From Linnemannia hyalina (taxonomy: Eukaryota > Mortierellomycota > Mortierellomycetes > Mortierellales > Mortierellaceae), in assembly GCA_019671135.1 (NCBI GenBank), contig JAHRHY010000018.1:186001-250000 (forward strand): a DNA stretch of 64,000 nt, read 5' to 3'. Under the pieces are notes generated by a model that saw nothing but the letters and a program-made list of their open reading frames with translations, made no database searches and had not been told where the DNA came from. A program made the translations under genes and the position numbers. Of the stretch, positions 34,986-46,400 are shown piece after piece. Position 1 is the first letter of the stretch; the number at the start of each line of letters is the position of its first letter.

Positions 34986-37239
34986 GATGTAGGATTCGAT
35001 AGCGTCTTGTAGGTCGCTAGTGAAGTTGGATGGTTTAATATCGCAAGAAGAAGAGAGGTGGTGGAGGCCGATAGATTGTTGCAGATATTTCTTTTTTATT
35101 AAACGCACAAGATCTTTCCTTACTCACTCCGCTTCTCGCAGATTAGAAAAAAAGCATGGCAGTTTATGATATTCATATTCACAGAGAGAAGATATTGGCC
35201 ATCGCGTCCCGGCAATGCATGGAGCGGAGAGAAATGAACATCATATCTGATGCTAGACGTGGTTTCTTTGAAAATCAAATATACTAATTGTGTAGGAGTT
35301 GCTTTCTTTGATATGACTTTACAACACACTTTCCTCCAGTTCATTCTCACAGTTCAACATTTGACTTTTTTTTGCTGCATCTCTCATTGATGTGACGGCG
35401 TCAATGTTGTTGTTTCTTTCTTTTTGGGTCTCGCTCCCATCCTTGTGGGAGAGTGTGTCTTATCAATCGTCAAGAAAAGCTACAGAGGTAGAGAGGATCG
35501 GCTGTTTTTTGTCATTGTCGTTGCCTTAAAGAGAAGAAACAAAAATAGGTTCTTCTTATGGTCTTGTGAGTGGTAGTGGGAATACAAAGACTACTTTCGT
35601 TCGCGCAATGGTCAAGGGAGCATACACCTCCAAAAAGCCACTGCTCACGAGAGTGAGATAGACGAAATGAAAATAGGCCATTTGGCGTTAAGAATTTACG
35701 CGACGAATAGACACACAGGACGCGTTTTTTAAATGAGACAAGCTGGACTGCATTTGATACCTTGGAGGTTTCTGTTTTTCTTTCTATATTTTCTTTCTTC
35801 ATTCTTTCTTTGTTTTTCTGCCCTTACACCTTACCATGTCACACACGTGCTTTTCACTCTATCTTACTATCCCGGTTCTCCTACCTTCTCACGCCACGAC
35901 CTCCGTGTGACACAATGCCCTCCACTCCCATCCACACATCCAACACTCGAGTCGTCATAGAAGGCATGACCAATCCACTTGCTACGCGTTTGAAAACAAG
36001 GAGGAAGATAGAGAAGAAATGGAGTAGACGAGCAACGAATACTAGGGAAATGTCTTTTAATAAGGGAAAGTAACAATGAACTCACTATGGTTTGGTATAT
36101 GCAAAGTGGCAATTGCTTCTTGTACCTTTGAAAGGACAAAGAAGTAAATAGGCCAAAATGCACAACCTTTTTCTAATCTAATTGCGGTATCTGCTCTGGT
36201 AATGGTTGTAAGGATTGGAGAAAAGGTACCTTTTCCCCTTGTGTGTGTGTGTGCATGGGAGTCATAGGCGCAAACACACATATCCAAGACACCCAAGTGC
36301 AAGTCAATGGAGCAAAAAAGGAGATGAGGGTTACACGAAAGGGAAACCATAGGCAGGACCGGGTCACCCACTCCTTACTTTTTCTCCCTTTCTCACCTCT
36401 CTCGTTGGTTGCCCCTTCTTCTTTTGCTCTCACTCATCACCTTCTTTGTCAACAGTCTCATTCGACATCTCCACTTCACCATCTCTTTCGCTGATCGCCG
36501 ACTGTTCATTGCATTCACCACATTCGGAATCAGCACTCCCTCAGCATATAGATAAAAAGACCCGGCCGAAGAAGCAGCCCTGCGTCCTTTACACAACCAC
36601 AACCACATACCTCAGCTACCAAAAAGAAAAAGAAAAAGAAAACACCAAAACACTTCTTGGCTCTTTTATTTTCTTACACCTCCATTTCCTCGGTACTTTC
36701 CGATACACCCAACTACCCGCCCACTCGCCCACTCGCCCACTCACTCACCTCGCAGCACTCGGTCTACGGTGAACAAGAACGCGACTTAAAGAATCAACCA
36801 CTTTCTGCAAATGTGAGTCGGGATGCCCGCCTGGCTCTGGCACGAGGAGTGATTATCGATATCAGGTTGGCGTTGGTTGCTCACATACCCATTTCTCTCC
36901 CTTCTTTTCCTCCCTCACTCTCCTTGACTTTCCTTTTCTTTGCCATCCACACAGAAACACAAAAGCAAAGAACACAGACAGACAGAGAGACATACATACA
37001 CTTTTCTCCAGATAACACCCGTCTCCCTCGGCACACACATTTGTCCCTCTCAGAAGAAAAACCAAAAGCCAGAACGCCGTTTCTTCTGGGTTTGTACGTT
37101 TCTTCTTTTTTTTATTACTCACGGAAACAAATGTGATTCAAAGTCAAACAGAACGGCACGAGAAGGGCTGAACATGCACGCATTGACATATCGGATGTTC
37201 TTTCGGGCGTTTTACCTATTTAGCACTGACTTCCTTCAG
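34986..37239. other. Gene-free interval and leader of the STAND gene
   Basis: No gene recognised over 2.25 kb. From about 36370 onward the plus strand is C/T- and CAC-rich, like the leaders of other genes in the window, so the promoter of the NACHT-WD40 gene probably lies here. Confidence 0.45.
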
Positions 37240-37308
37240 TCACCAACGTCCATACCCAAAGCAGTTGACACCATCTCCGCTTTTGAACCAAACACACAAG
37301 CAAGCAAG
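37240..37308 (+). other. Candidate upstream exon of the NACHT-WD40 gene
   Basis: 69 bases (23 codons) bounded by a CTTCAG acceptor with a CTGAC branch-like site just before it and a GTAAGA donor. They read SPTSIPKAVDTISAF... and join in phase, through a 117-base intron ending CATAG at 37425, to a frame running into the main ORF. A further start exon would lie upstream; I could not place it. Confidence 0.45.
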
Positions 37309-37443
37309 GTAAGAAGAAAAAACAGAAGCAATCCAGTATTACACTTAGCCCAGCATGGTTCACGACGACAGTTGCTGACATTTATGCTTGTCGAGCTCAT
37401 CGGCTTTGCTATTGGCGCACCATAGACCTTATTCTTGGACACC

Positions 37444-40400
37444 ATGACCATCCATCCCCTCAAACAAGTTGACCATGATGCGGTTGCTGGTGACGACCCC
37501 ACTTTCCCTGCGGCTCTTGGAAAGGACGACCAACTGCTCAGGTCCCTGGACATCTCCAAGTCCAAGCCCAAGCGCTTGCCTACCCTTCCTAAAATCTCAC
37601 TTGGTGTGTTCCTGAAAAACTTTCCCAAGTCAGCCATCAAGTCCAAGCAGCCTCGCCCCCAGCAGCGCATCACTTCCACTGCGGCTCTTGGAAAGAACGA
37701 CCAACTGCTCGGGTCTTTGGACGTTTCCAAGTCCACGTCCAACCCCATGCCTACTCTTCCTAGTGTCTCACTTAGTGTGTTCCTGAAAAACGTTCCCAGA
37801 TCAGGCATCAAGACCAAGCTGCCTCGCCCTCAACAGCGCATCGAGAGGACAGACCAATTGGTCTATTGCAACTCCTTGCTGCTCCAGGAGTCACTTGCCT
37901 TGCCGTCGTCCGAGCAGGAACCTACTCTTGACAAGGATGAGCTGGCCTGGCTGACAGAGATCAAGAATGACCCTATGGAGCAAGATCGTTTGCAATGGCT
38001 TGCAACTCGTATGGTAGAGGCGTTCATCCAGGAGGGCATAAAGGACTCCATCGAAATCGCCGAGATTGTCGCTCTAGGACCTATCCTGGAGAAGGAGTCC
38101 TACCGCAAGCTGTTGTCTTCCTTAATCACAGGGTTTGAGGAATCTCCACTCATGGATACAAACCTGCTCCAAGGGCTTGTCCAGTTGGTTCAATCCTCCT
38201 CTCCAGGTCACCTTGTCTCCGATGACCTGATCAAAATCCTCAGCATTCTCAGGATCCGATTGCAAGGCACCCACCAACAGTCAACTGAGCACCCCTACTA
38301 CCTCACCTTGGCAATCTCCAGAGTCCTTGATGTCATGGCTGACCACAAGATCCAGGATCTGGACAGAGTTCTTGAGCACGAGCCTCTGTCTGGGGTCTTG
38401 TCAGGGTTGAAGGGCAGCACCGATCCTTACCTCATGTACCAAGCCTGTTATGCCTTCCAGGCCCTGCAGTATGTGCCCAACAATGAGACTGTTTTGCAGG
38501 CAGTCTTGCGTCATTCGCAAGGTGTGGTGGATGGCGTGGTTAAGATTACGGCACTGGGCAAGCTGGATCTGGGATCAGTACTCGAGGGACTGGGAAATCT
38601 GCAAGATGCACTGGGGAACATTATTGGTGTTGCAGGCACTGTGTACGAAGGAACAAGTTCCCTGATGGAGAGTGGTCAAGGGGTCATGGAGAGTTTGAAG
38701 GAGAGATATGGAGCCGGCCAGAAGAGACCCTGGTATGCTGCCATTCGTGCCGCCTATGCTCTTGCAGAAGCCGGTCAGTTGAAAGACCTCAACCGTTTGA
38801 TCTGCGAGGCTCCCTGTCGTCGTGACCCCTTGTTCCAATGGGGGATCTGCCAGTTGTTGGGTGAGGTTGCGATCGATCTCATCTGGCCAGCGACCTCTCG
38901 CCAGCAAGCCAATGAACTACTTGGTCGCCTCTACAAGAGTGACCCAGAGTGGGGTAGAGATGAAAGTGTCAAGGTGTGGATGGTGACCATCATCGACAAG
39001 GTGGGATCTATTGCCGACCAGGAGGTTGCCGCCAATGCTCTAACTCTGAAGCAGGAGCTCGCCTCAGGCGACACTCCTGCAACCCGCCACCCTTACCCAT
39101 TGAGGTTTCGTCTGCCGATCCCAGCCACGTCCCCGATCCTTGCAAAGGTCCAGGACATCCCTTACCTCGAGTACGAGCTGTACAAGCTTCGATTACAGCG
39201 ACTCCAAGAATACGATGAACGAGCGATTTACGTCCTTCCAGAAGCAAAACCATCGCTCCTGGCCAAGGATGATGAGTTGTTTCCCCTGTTGGAGAAGGTA
39301 CTGGAGTTTCTTGCCAGTGACTGTCAGGTCATGCTTATCCTGGGCGACTCTGGCGCCGGAAAGTCGACATTCAATCGATACTTGGAGCACTTGCTTTGGA
39401 AGGAGTACAAGCGAGGTGGGCCAATCCCACTTTTCATCAACTTACCCGCCATCGACGAACCCCAGAACAACATGGTCGACAAGCAGCTCCAGTTTCTCAA
39501 CTTTGATGAGGATCAGATCATGGAGCTCAAACTGCACCGCCAATTGATTCTCATATGCGACGGATACGACGAGAGCCAGCAACTCATCAACTTGCACACG
39601 GCTAACTCGCTTAACCAGACCGGACAGTGGGACACCAAGATGGTCATCAGCTGCAGATCCCAGTACCTCGGACGGTCATACCAGGATCGTTTCAAGCCTC
39701 AGCCTACCGACCGATATAAGTGGACCCCTCAGCGTGTCTTCCAGGAAGCCGTCATTGCTCCCTTCTCCGAGGAGCAGATCGAGGACTATATCGAACAGTA
39801 TGTTCCTCTCGAACCAAGAACCTGGAGCACCGAAGACTACATGGACAAGTTGACTACGATCCCTAACCTCATGGATTTGGTCACGAATCCGTTCCTCCTC
39901 TTACTCGCGCTCGAGGCACTTCCCGATGTCACCATGGGCAACCAAGACCTTTCCACAATCAAGATTGTCCGTATCCAACTCTACGACACCTTTGTCAATC
40001 ACTGGCTCAATGTCAACAACCGACGGCTCCAAAGCAACCCCTTATCCAAGCAGGATTACGACATGTTGGGAATGCTAGAGGATGCGGGATTTGAAGCTAT
40101 GGGCGTGGACTACTGTACGAGACTGGCATCGGCGATGTTTGAGAAACTGGACGGAAAGGCTGTCGTCCAGTATCTCCACCTCAAGGACAAGACGACGTGG
40201 AAAGTCGAGTATTTCGGTCCGGACCCAGAGGTGCGACTGTTGCGAGAGGCTTCTCCAGTGACCCGTTCAGGAACCCACTTTCAGTTTCTTCACCGGTCGA
40301 TGCTGGAGTATTTCTTTTCCTGTACCGTTGTCCGTTCCAGTACCTCTGTGCCTGTTGACGAATGCGCTCCCCAATCGACACCCGACTCTTCCGACGTCCA

Positions 40401-42744
40401 ATCGCTCGACCCCATGTGCCCTTTGTTCACGCGCAACCTTCTCGACGAGCCCCCCGTTTTACAGTTCCTCAGCGAGCGAGTGCAGGAGAATCCTATCTTC
40501 AAGGGCCAGCTCCTCGAGGTCGTCGAGAGGACCAAGACCGATGTTTCCTTCGTGACCGCGGCAGTCAACGCCATCTCCATCCTGGTCAAAGCCGGCGTGA
40601 CCTTCCATCGACACGATTTCCAAGGTATTCGGATTCCAGGGGCCGATCTTTCCGGTGGGCAGTTTGATTCGGCGCTGTTTCAAGGGGCTGACCTCAGGGG
40701 CGCCAATCTTGGAATGAGTTGGCTACGCAAGGCGGACTTCAGTAACGCGCTGATGGAGGGTGTTCGATTCGGGGAACTGCCGTACTTGGAGGAAGACGAC
40801 GATGCTTGGTCATGTTGCTACTCGCCTGATGGAAGAATGCTTGCGGTCGGTCTGCAACGTGGAGGTATTAGCATATACGACACATTAACCTGGGAAAAAA
40901 TCCACTCGCTTGCAGGACATGACGGCGACATCAATTCATTGGCGTTATCACCCGACAGTCAGCGGTTGGTATCTGGAAGTGTGGACAAAGCAGTGCGAGT
41001 GTGGGATTGCGGCAACGGTAATCTTCTTGCGACCATGAACGGACACACGCGCAATGTGTTCTTGGTGGATTTTTCTCCTTGCGGCAAGAAAGTCGCGTCG
41101 GCCAGCGAGGACAAGTCGGTGCGATTATGGGACTCGGTGACAGGAGAGCCGCTGTTTGTGTTGGAGGGTCATAAGGGCGCTGTCAACAGTGTCAAGTTTA
41201 CACCGGATGGACGTCGGCTTGTGTCGTGTGGTGACGACAAGACGATTCGATTCTGGGATGTAGAGACAGGAGCGCCAGGGGATGCTTGGGAGCTGGATCA
41301 TGGACCTGTTATGTGTCTCGACATTTCACCTGATGGTCACCAGCTCGTATCTGGACATCGCGGTGGCACTCTGAGGCTTTGGAGCACCGCCTCTGGGTCA
41401 GCAGGACCTGACTTATATGGCCACGCCAACAATATCGTGAGGGTTCTATTTTCTGCCGATGGTCAACGGATCGCTTCAGCTGGCTTTGACTCCACCGTCA
41501 AACTTTGGGACGCGTCATCTGGCGTCCTCGTCTCCGAGTTCAGCTGCAATATTATCCCCATCGATATTTCTTTCTCGTCGAACGGAGAGCATCTCGCTGT
41601 CATCGATACTTCCAGCGAGGTTCGTCTGTGGGATGCGGACTCAAGCGGATCCGGCCTTGGACTATATGGACATTCCTCTTTAGTCATGACAGTCGCGTAT
41701 CTACCTACTGGACAGTTTATCTGGTCGGCAAGCTTGGACAAAACCGTTTTAGAGTGGGACGCTCGAACAGGTGCCGTTGGATCTGCCCATTCTCTTCCCG
41801 TCGATCCCGTATTTTCAATCGCATTTTCACCGGACATGAATCACACGGCGGCTGGGTTCCGTGATGGGAGTATCCAATTGTGGGACCTTGGAACTAGCGA
41901 ACTTGGACCTACCCTAGAAGGACACACTGGTGATGTGGTGAGGTTGACGTATTCACCATGTGGTCAGTGGATTGCGTCTGCCAGTATGGACAAGACTGTT
42001 CGGTTGTGGGAGCCGGAGAGTACCGAGCAAGGACATGTTCTAGCCAACATGGACTGCGGTAGTCACGGAGCCACCAGTGTGATATTCTCGCCGAAAGGAC
42101 AGCAGCTTGCGGCCGGTGATGTGGATGGTACGGTGAATATCTTCGACACCCAATCAAGGACGCTTTTCAGGACAACGACTTTGGAGGAGACTATTGACGC
42201 CTTGGCCTACTCCCCAAACGGCCAAGAGCTTGCTATTAGCACCAAGGGCCTTTTATTCTTCTGGGACCTTCAGTCGAAGGAGCCTAACCTCAAACTGGAA
42301 GCTGACCCTTCTGGTACTGGCTGCATCGTTTACTCACCCTGCGGGAGATGGATCGCCTGTGGAAGTTACGGTAACACCGTCCAAATTTACGGTCGCCACT
42401 CTAGTGGTATGGGGGCCAAGTGTGTTGTTGCTGTTGTCGATGGATTCCTTCGCCGCGTTACCGATATCGCCTGGAGCCCCGTTGAGCCGCTGGAGTTTGT
42501 CACTAGTAGTAATGATCGGTCTGTTCGTGTTTGGCGGATGTCGAAGAGCAGTGACAGTGATGGTGGAGTGTCTGTTGACCTGATCTGGGGATCCGACATC
42601 GGTATGCTTGGCACGTTCGGCATGATACTCGAGGGCGCTACTGGTATTAATGCCATCAACCGGAAACTGCTGCTTCAGCGGGACGCCATCGATACATTGG
42701 CCTCAGGGGCAAATGAGGCGGAAGTAGGTACCTATGGCGAGTGA
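37444..42744 (+). CDS. NACHT-pentapeptide-WD40 STAND (NLR-like) protein
   Basis: One open frame of 1766 residues from the ATG at 37444, possibly with an upstream exon. Residues 23-79 and 80-136 are a near-duplicate 57-residue unit (SVFLKN.P...K...PRPQQRI). A helical region follows to about 560. The NACHT NTPase has Walker A GDSGAGKS (about 634-641) and Walker B LILICDGYDE (about 701-710). Pentapeptide-like A(D/N)L repeats occupy about 1060-1116. Fourteen WD40 units fill 1120 to about 1720, enough for two seven-bladed propellers. Proteins of this type are signal-transducing ATPases; fungal members act in non-self recognition and programmed cell death. The ligand and output of this one are unknown. 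It lies 741 bases upstream of Argonaute, same strand. Confidence 0.9.
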   Translation: MTIHPLKQVDHDAVAGDDPTFPAALGKDDQLLRSLDISKSKPKRLPTLPKISLGVFLKNFPKSAIKSKQPRPQQRITSTAALGKNDQLLGSLDVSKSTSNPMPTLPSVSLSVFLKNVPRSGIKTKLPRPQQRIERTDQLVYCNSLLLQESLALPSSEQEPTLDKDELAWLTEIKNDPMEQDRLQWLATRMVEAFIQEGIKDSIEIAEIVALGPILEKESYRKLLSSLITGFEESPLMDTNLLQGLVQLVQSSSPGHLVSDDLIKILSILRIRLQGTHQQSTEHPYYLTLAISRVLDVMADHKIQDLDRVLEHEPLSGVLSGLKGSTDPYLMYQACYAFQALQYVPNNETVLQAVLRHSQGVVDGVVKITALGKLDLGSVLEGLGNLQDALGNIIGVAGTVYEGTSSLMESGQGVMESLKERYGAGQKRPWYAAIRAAYALAEAGQLKDLNRLICEAPCRRDPLFQWGICQLLGEVAIDLIWPATSRQQANELLGRLYKSDPEWGRDESVKVWMVTIIDKVGSIADQEVAANALTLKQELASGDTPATRHPYPLRFRLPIPATSPILAKVQDIPYLEYELYKLRLQRLQEYDERAIYVLPEAKPSLLAKDDELFPLLEKVLEFLASDCQVMLILGDSGAGKSTFNRYLEHLLWKEYKRGGPIPLFINLPAIDEPQNNMVDKQLQFLNFDEDQIMELKLHRQLILICDGYDESQQLINLHTANSLNQTGQWDTKMVISCRSQYLGRSYQDRFKPQPTDRYKWTPQRVFQEAVIAPFSEEQIEDYIEQYVPLEPRTWSTEDYMDKLTTIPNLMDLVTNPFLLLLALEALPDVTMGNQDLSTIKIVRIQLYDTFVNHWLNVNNRRLQSNPLSKQDYDMLGMLEDAGFEAMGVDYCTRLASAMFEKLDGKAVVQYLHLKDKTTWKVEYFGPDPEVRLLREASPVTRSGTHFQFLHRSMLEYFFSCTVVRSSTSVPVDECAPQSTPDSSDVQSLDPMCPLFTRNLLDEPPVLQFLSERVQENPIFKGQLLEVVERTKTDVSFVTAAVNAISILVKAGVTFHRHDFQGIRIPGADLSGGQFDSALFQGADLRGANLGMSWLRKADFSNALMEGVRFGELPYLEEDDDAWSCCYSPDGRMLAVGLQRGGISIYDTLTWEKIHSLAGHDGDINSLALSPDSQRLVSGSVDKAVRVWDCGNGNLLATMNGHTRNVFLVDFSPCGKKVASASEDKSVRLWDSVTGEPLFVLEGHKGAVNSVKFTPDGRRLVSCGDDKTIRFWDVETGAPGDAWELDHGPVMCLDISPDGHQLVSGHRGGTLRLWSTASGSAGPDLYGHANNIVRVLFSADGQRIASAGFDSTVKLWDASSGVLVSEFSCNIIPIDISFSSNGEHLAVIDTSSEVRLWDADSSGSGLGLYGHSSLVMTVAYLPTGQFIWSASLDKTVLEWDARTGAVGSAHSLPVDPVFSIAFSPDMNHTAAGFRDGSIQLWDLGTSELGPTLEGHTGDVVRLTYSPCGQWIASASMDKTVRLWEPESTEQGHVLANMDCGSHGATSVIFSPKGQQLAAGDVDGTVNIFDTQSRTLFRTTTLEETIDALAYSPNGQELAISTKGLLFFWDLQSKEPNLKLEADPSGTGCIVYSPCGRWIACGSYGNTVQIYGRHSSGMGAKCVVAVVDGFLRRVTDIAWSPVEPLEFVTSSNDRSVRVWRMSKSSDSDGGVSVDLIWGSDIGMLGTFGMILEGATGINAINRKLLLQRDAIDTLASGANEAEVGTYGE

Positions 42745-43485
42745 GAGTCGAGGGCAGCTTTGTTTAGGCGCAACAAGGACCGCGGCTTCCTTTGTACACT
42801 TTTTTTTTTTTCAATACACTTTTTTTTTCCACTTCTCGCAATGCTGCAAGTACTGCACATGAACATTCAACACCACGCCAGCTTAGACCGAATTGAAAAA
42901 GAGGAGAGATTGCTAAGAGGTCTGTGCACACTCGACACCTTGACAGCCAATCCTTTGTGGCTCTTGGGGCCAGCATCCCTCAGCAGCACTTGCAGGAATC
43001 TCTTGTCTCTGTCTGCTCCGCACATCGAATATAGAAGTCTAGTACCCTCAAAGCCAAGACTTCGAAATAACCAAATCCGCGACTTCGGTAATGGCAGCAA
43101 TGTTGGAACCACCACTTCTCTGTGATGGATCGTTTGCCTGGACTGGCATGTGGAAGTCTAGTGTATGTGCAGTTGTGGCCTAGATTAAGCACAATGGTCT
43201 GGAACAAAAAGAAGAGAGTGTTCAGATGGTAATTAAGCCTTTTAATTCACGTCGCCTTTGTTTCCGTCAGACATTCGTCATTCTCTTCTCGCTCCTTTTT
43301 CTTTCTCTTTCCTTCTTCCTTCTTCTTTGTTCCTCTCTTCCTCTCTTCCTCACTCACCTTCTCTCCCTCTCTCTCCAGACACACACACATATCCCCGTTG
43401 TATCTTCACCCTCCCATTCCCCCACCACTCACATCCAACAAGACACCAGCCTCTTACTTCCTCTCCCGAATCAAGAGCTACCACA
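42745..43485. other. Interval between STAND gene and Argonaute
   Basis: No gene. 43290-43480 is the pyrimidine-rich Argonaute leader. Its last 135 bases are duplicated upstream of the chimeric relic at 34420-34562. Confidence 0.6.
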
Positions 43486-46400
43486 ATGGCTACAACCACC
43501 ACTCCGGCGACTCACGTTGTCAACTACGTTCGCCGACCTGGACTTGGCACCAGTGGCCAGGCGATCAGGATCCGCTCCAACTATTTTGAGGTCACGCAGC
43601 TACCCAACAATATAATCCACCAGTACGATGTCACCATCACCCCTGATGTGCCTCCTCCCGTCAACCGCAAGATCTTTCACCAGGTCGCGACCTCCTATGG
43701 TGCCTCCCACTTGAATGGTGCTCGAGCAGTCTACGATGGTCGCAAGAACATATTCTCTGCTCGCGCCTTTGCCTTTGAAAGCCATACTTTTGAGGTTAGA
43801 ACACAAAAGGTGTTTTCAATTTGTGTGGTTATTTTTTTGGGCTGTAGCGGATTGGGTGCACTGACCAACTAGTAATGGCAATACCCAGGCCCATTAATTT
43901 TGAACCGTCGTTATTTTAACAACAATAATAACAACGACCACAACAACTAGGTCACACTCGCCAGCGACGTTGCCATGGCTCTTAACCCGGCGCGCCCCCC
44001 ACCAAAGTTCAAAGTCAAGATCAGAAAGGCAGCATGCATCAACCTCGAAGAGCTTCACAGATTTCTGAACGGACGTACCTCCTTGACCAACAACTGCCTC
44101 ACTGCCATCATGGCCCTGGACGTGCTGATTCGTCACCAGCCAGCCATGCTTTCTGCGACAGTCGGTCGGTCCTTCTATACCCCTGTTGGCAGTCAAGCCC
44201 TTTCCGGTCCTTTGGATGTCTGGCTAGGTTATTACCAGTCCGCTCGTCCTACTCTCGGTACGTTGTCGTACCTTTTGATTTGTGCATCTGTGTATCTAAG
44301 TGTTTGTGTCGAGCAGGTTGCCACCAAGGTTTATTTTTTGGTGGGCCAATCGCTTGTTTGTGAACTCAAATTATGACCATACTTGCCCTCTTTCTCTGGT
44401 TACATATGGACCGACAGGCAGGATGATGATTAACATGGATGTCTCGGCCTCCGCCTTCTTCCGCCCTGGTCCACTGCTCGATATGGTCGCCAAGATCGCG
44501 AATGTACAACGCGTTGGTAAGTTACTTTAAGTTACTTTGCTAGGACCCTATCGTTTATTAAAGTTCAGAGCAATACAATCGCTATTCATTGCGTCCGTTG
44601 CAACAATTTTAAACTCCTCTGTCCCGTCTTTCATTTCACATTTATTAATACTCTCTTTGTAGATGACCTGCGCCGTACATTTCCTCCCATCAATTGGAGG
44701 GCGATTGAAAAGGTCATTAAGAGTCTCCGATTCACCGTGAACCATCGCCGTAATGTCAAGAGATCCTTCAAGATCCTCGGCCTGACAACAACCGCGGCAA
44801 AGGACACAAAGTTCATGCAGACGATCCGAAGCACCAGCGAAGCTGCTGCACCAGAGGCGCAAGTTGAGACTGATGTCGTTACCTACTTCAAGCAGGCGTA
44901 CAACATCACCATCAACTTCCCTATGCTTCCTTGCGTCAAAGTGGGCCCGTCCATCGCCCTGCCAATTGAGCTGTGCTTCGTCCTTGAAGGCCAGCGGTAC
45001 TTGAGGAAGCTTGACAAGGTCCAGACAGCCGAGATGATCAGGTTCAACAGCCAACCTCCCCAGGCACGCTTCAACAAAATCAAGGATGGTCTCGAGATCC
45101 TTAGGTACAATGATAACGAGTTCCTCAAGGACTTTGGCATGAAGGTCTCCAACGAGATGGTTCAGATCAACGCCCGTGTCCTTCCGGCACCCACTGTCTG
45201 CTACCATAGCCAGTCTCAGAATGCCAATTTTGTCCCCCGCGATGGTGCATGGAATCTGAGGGGCATGAAGGTTTTCGATGGCAGGACTCTCAAGTTATGG
45301 GGTATCGTCGTCTTTGGCACAGAGAGAGACTGCCCCAGGCCTCTCGTCAATGGGTTTATTCAAGAACTCATTGTGTCTTGCACAGAGACAGGCATGAACA
45401 TCCCCAACAAGCATCCCCTGATCAAGTACTCTAACCCACATGGAAATATCGATGCCGACCTCTTGAGCGTTTATCAGCAGATAGGCAATGAAGCCTTGCA
45501 GACAAACGACAAGGCCAATAGTCTGCCACAGCTGTTGGTCTGTATTCTTCCGAACATTGGTGTCCCCCTTTATGCTAGCATCAAACGCGTCACCGACACG
45601 TCCCTTGGCGTCGCTTCTCAGTGTGTACAGAGAAGTCATATCCGCATGCCCAAGAAGTCATACTGCGCCAACGTTTGTCTAAAGATCAACGCCAAGCTCG
45701 GTGGAACCAACCAGCGTCTCGCCAAGAACATGATGCCTTTCATGAGCGAACCCGCTCTCATTTTGGGCGCCGATGTCTCCCATCCTCAACTAGGTAACTT
45801 TTTTCATGCATCCCTTCTGAGCGCTTTTTTTCTTTTCTTGTGATTGAAAAGGCTTTTTTGTACGTGTTCAATTCATCTCTACTATTCATTCCTGACGTTA
45901 TGATAGGTGACACCACCCACCCGTCGATCGCCGCTCTGGTTGGGTCAGTAGACGCACATGCTGCGCGCTATGCGGCGACAGTCCGCGTTCAAGCGGCGAG
46001 AACAGAGATGATCGCTGACCTAAAGGGCATGGCTGTAGAGATTTTGAAAAGTTTCTATAAAAGGTATGTCTTTATCTCTGCTCGGGAGTAGAGGCACTTG
46101 GGAGTGAACACGACTGTTTTCTTTCCGTATGTGGGTCGTCGTACTTTGCTTAACAACCTTTAGCAATTACTCTACATTCGTTACCCCTTTAGCTGTGGTC
46201 AGAAGCCAAAGAAGATTATATTCTACCGCGATGGCGTCTCCGAGAGCCAGTTTGCAGAGGTACTCAAGAGCGAGCTCACTAGCTTGAAGGCCGCTTGCGC
46301 GTCATTGGAGCAGGGATACAATCCCAAGATCACATTTGTCGTCGTCCAGAAACGCCATCACACTCGCTTCTTCCCGGTTCACCCCAGCAACTGCGACAGA

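Noticed and set aside
37236..37817. 193-residue minus-strand frame ending in a hydrophobic segment
   Set aside because: Antisense of the duplicated N-terminal unit of the STAND gene; its internal repeat is explained by the sense duplication.
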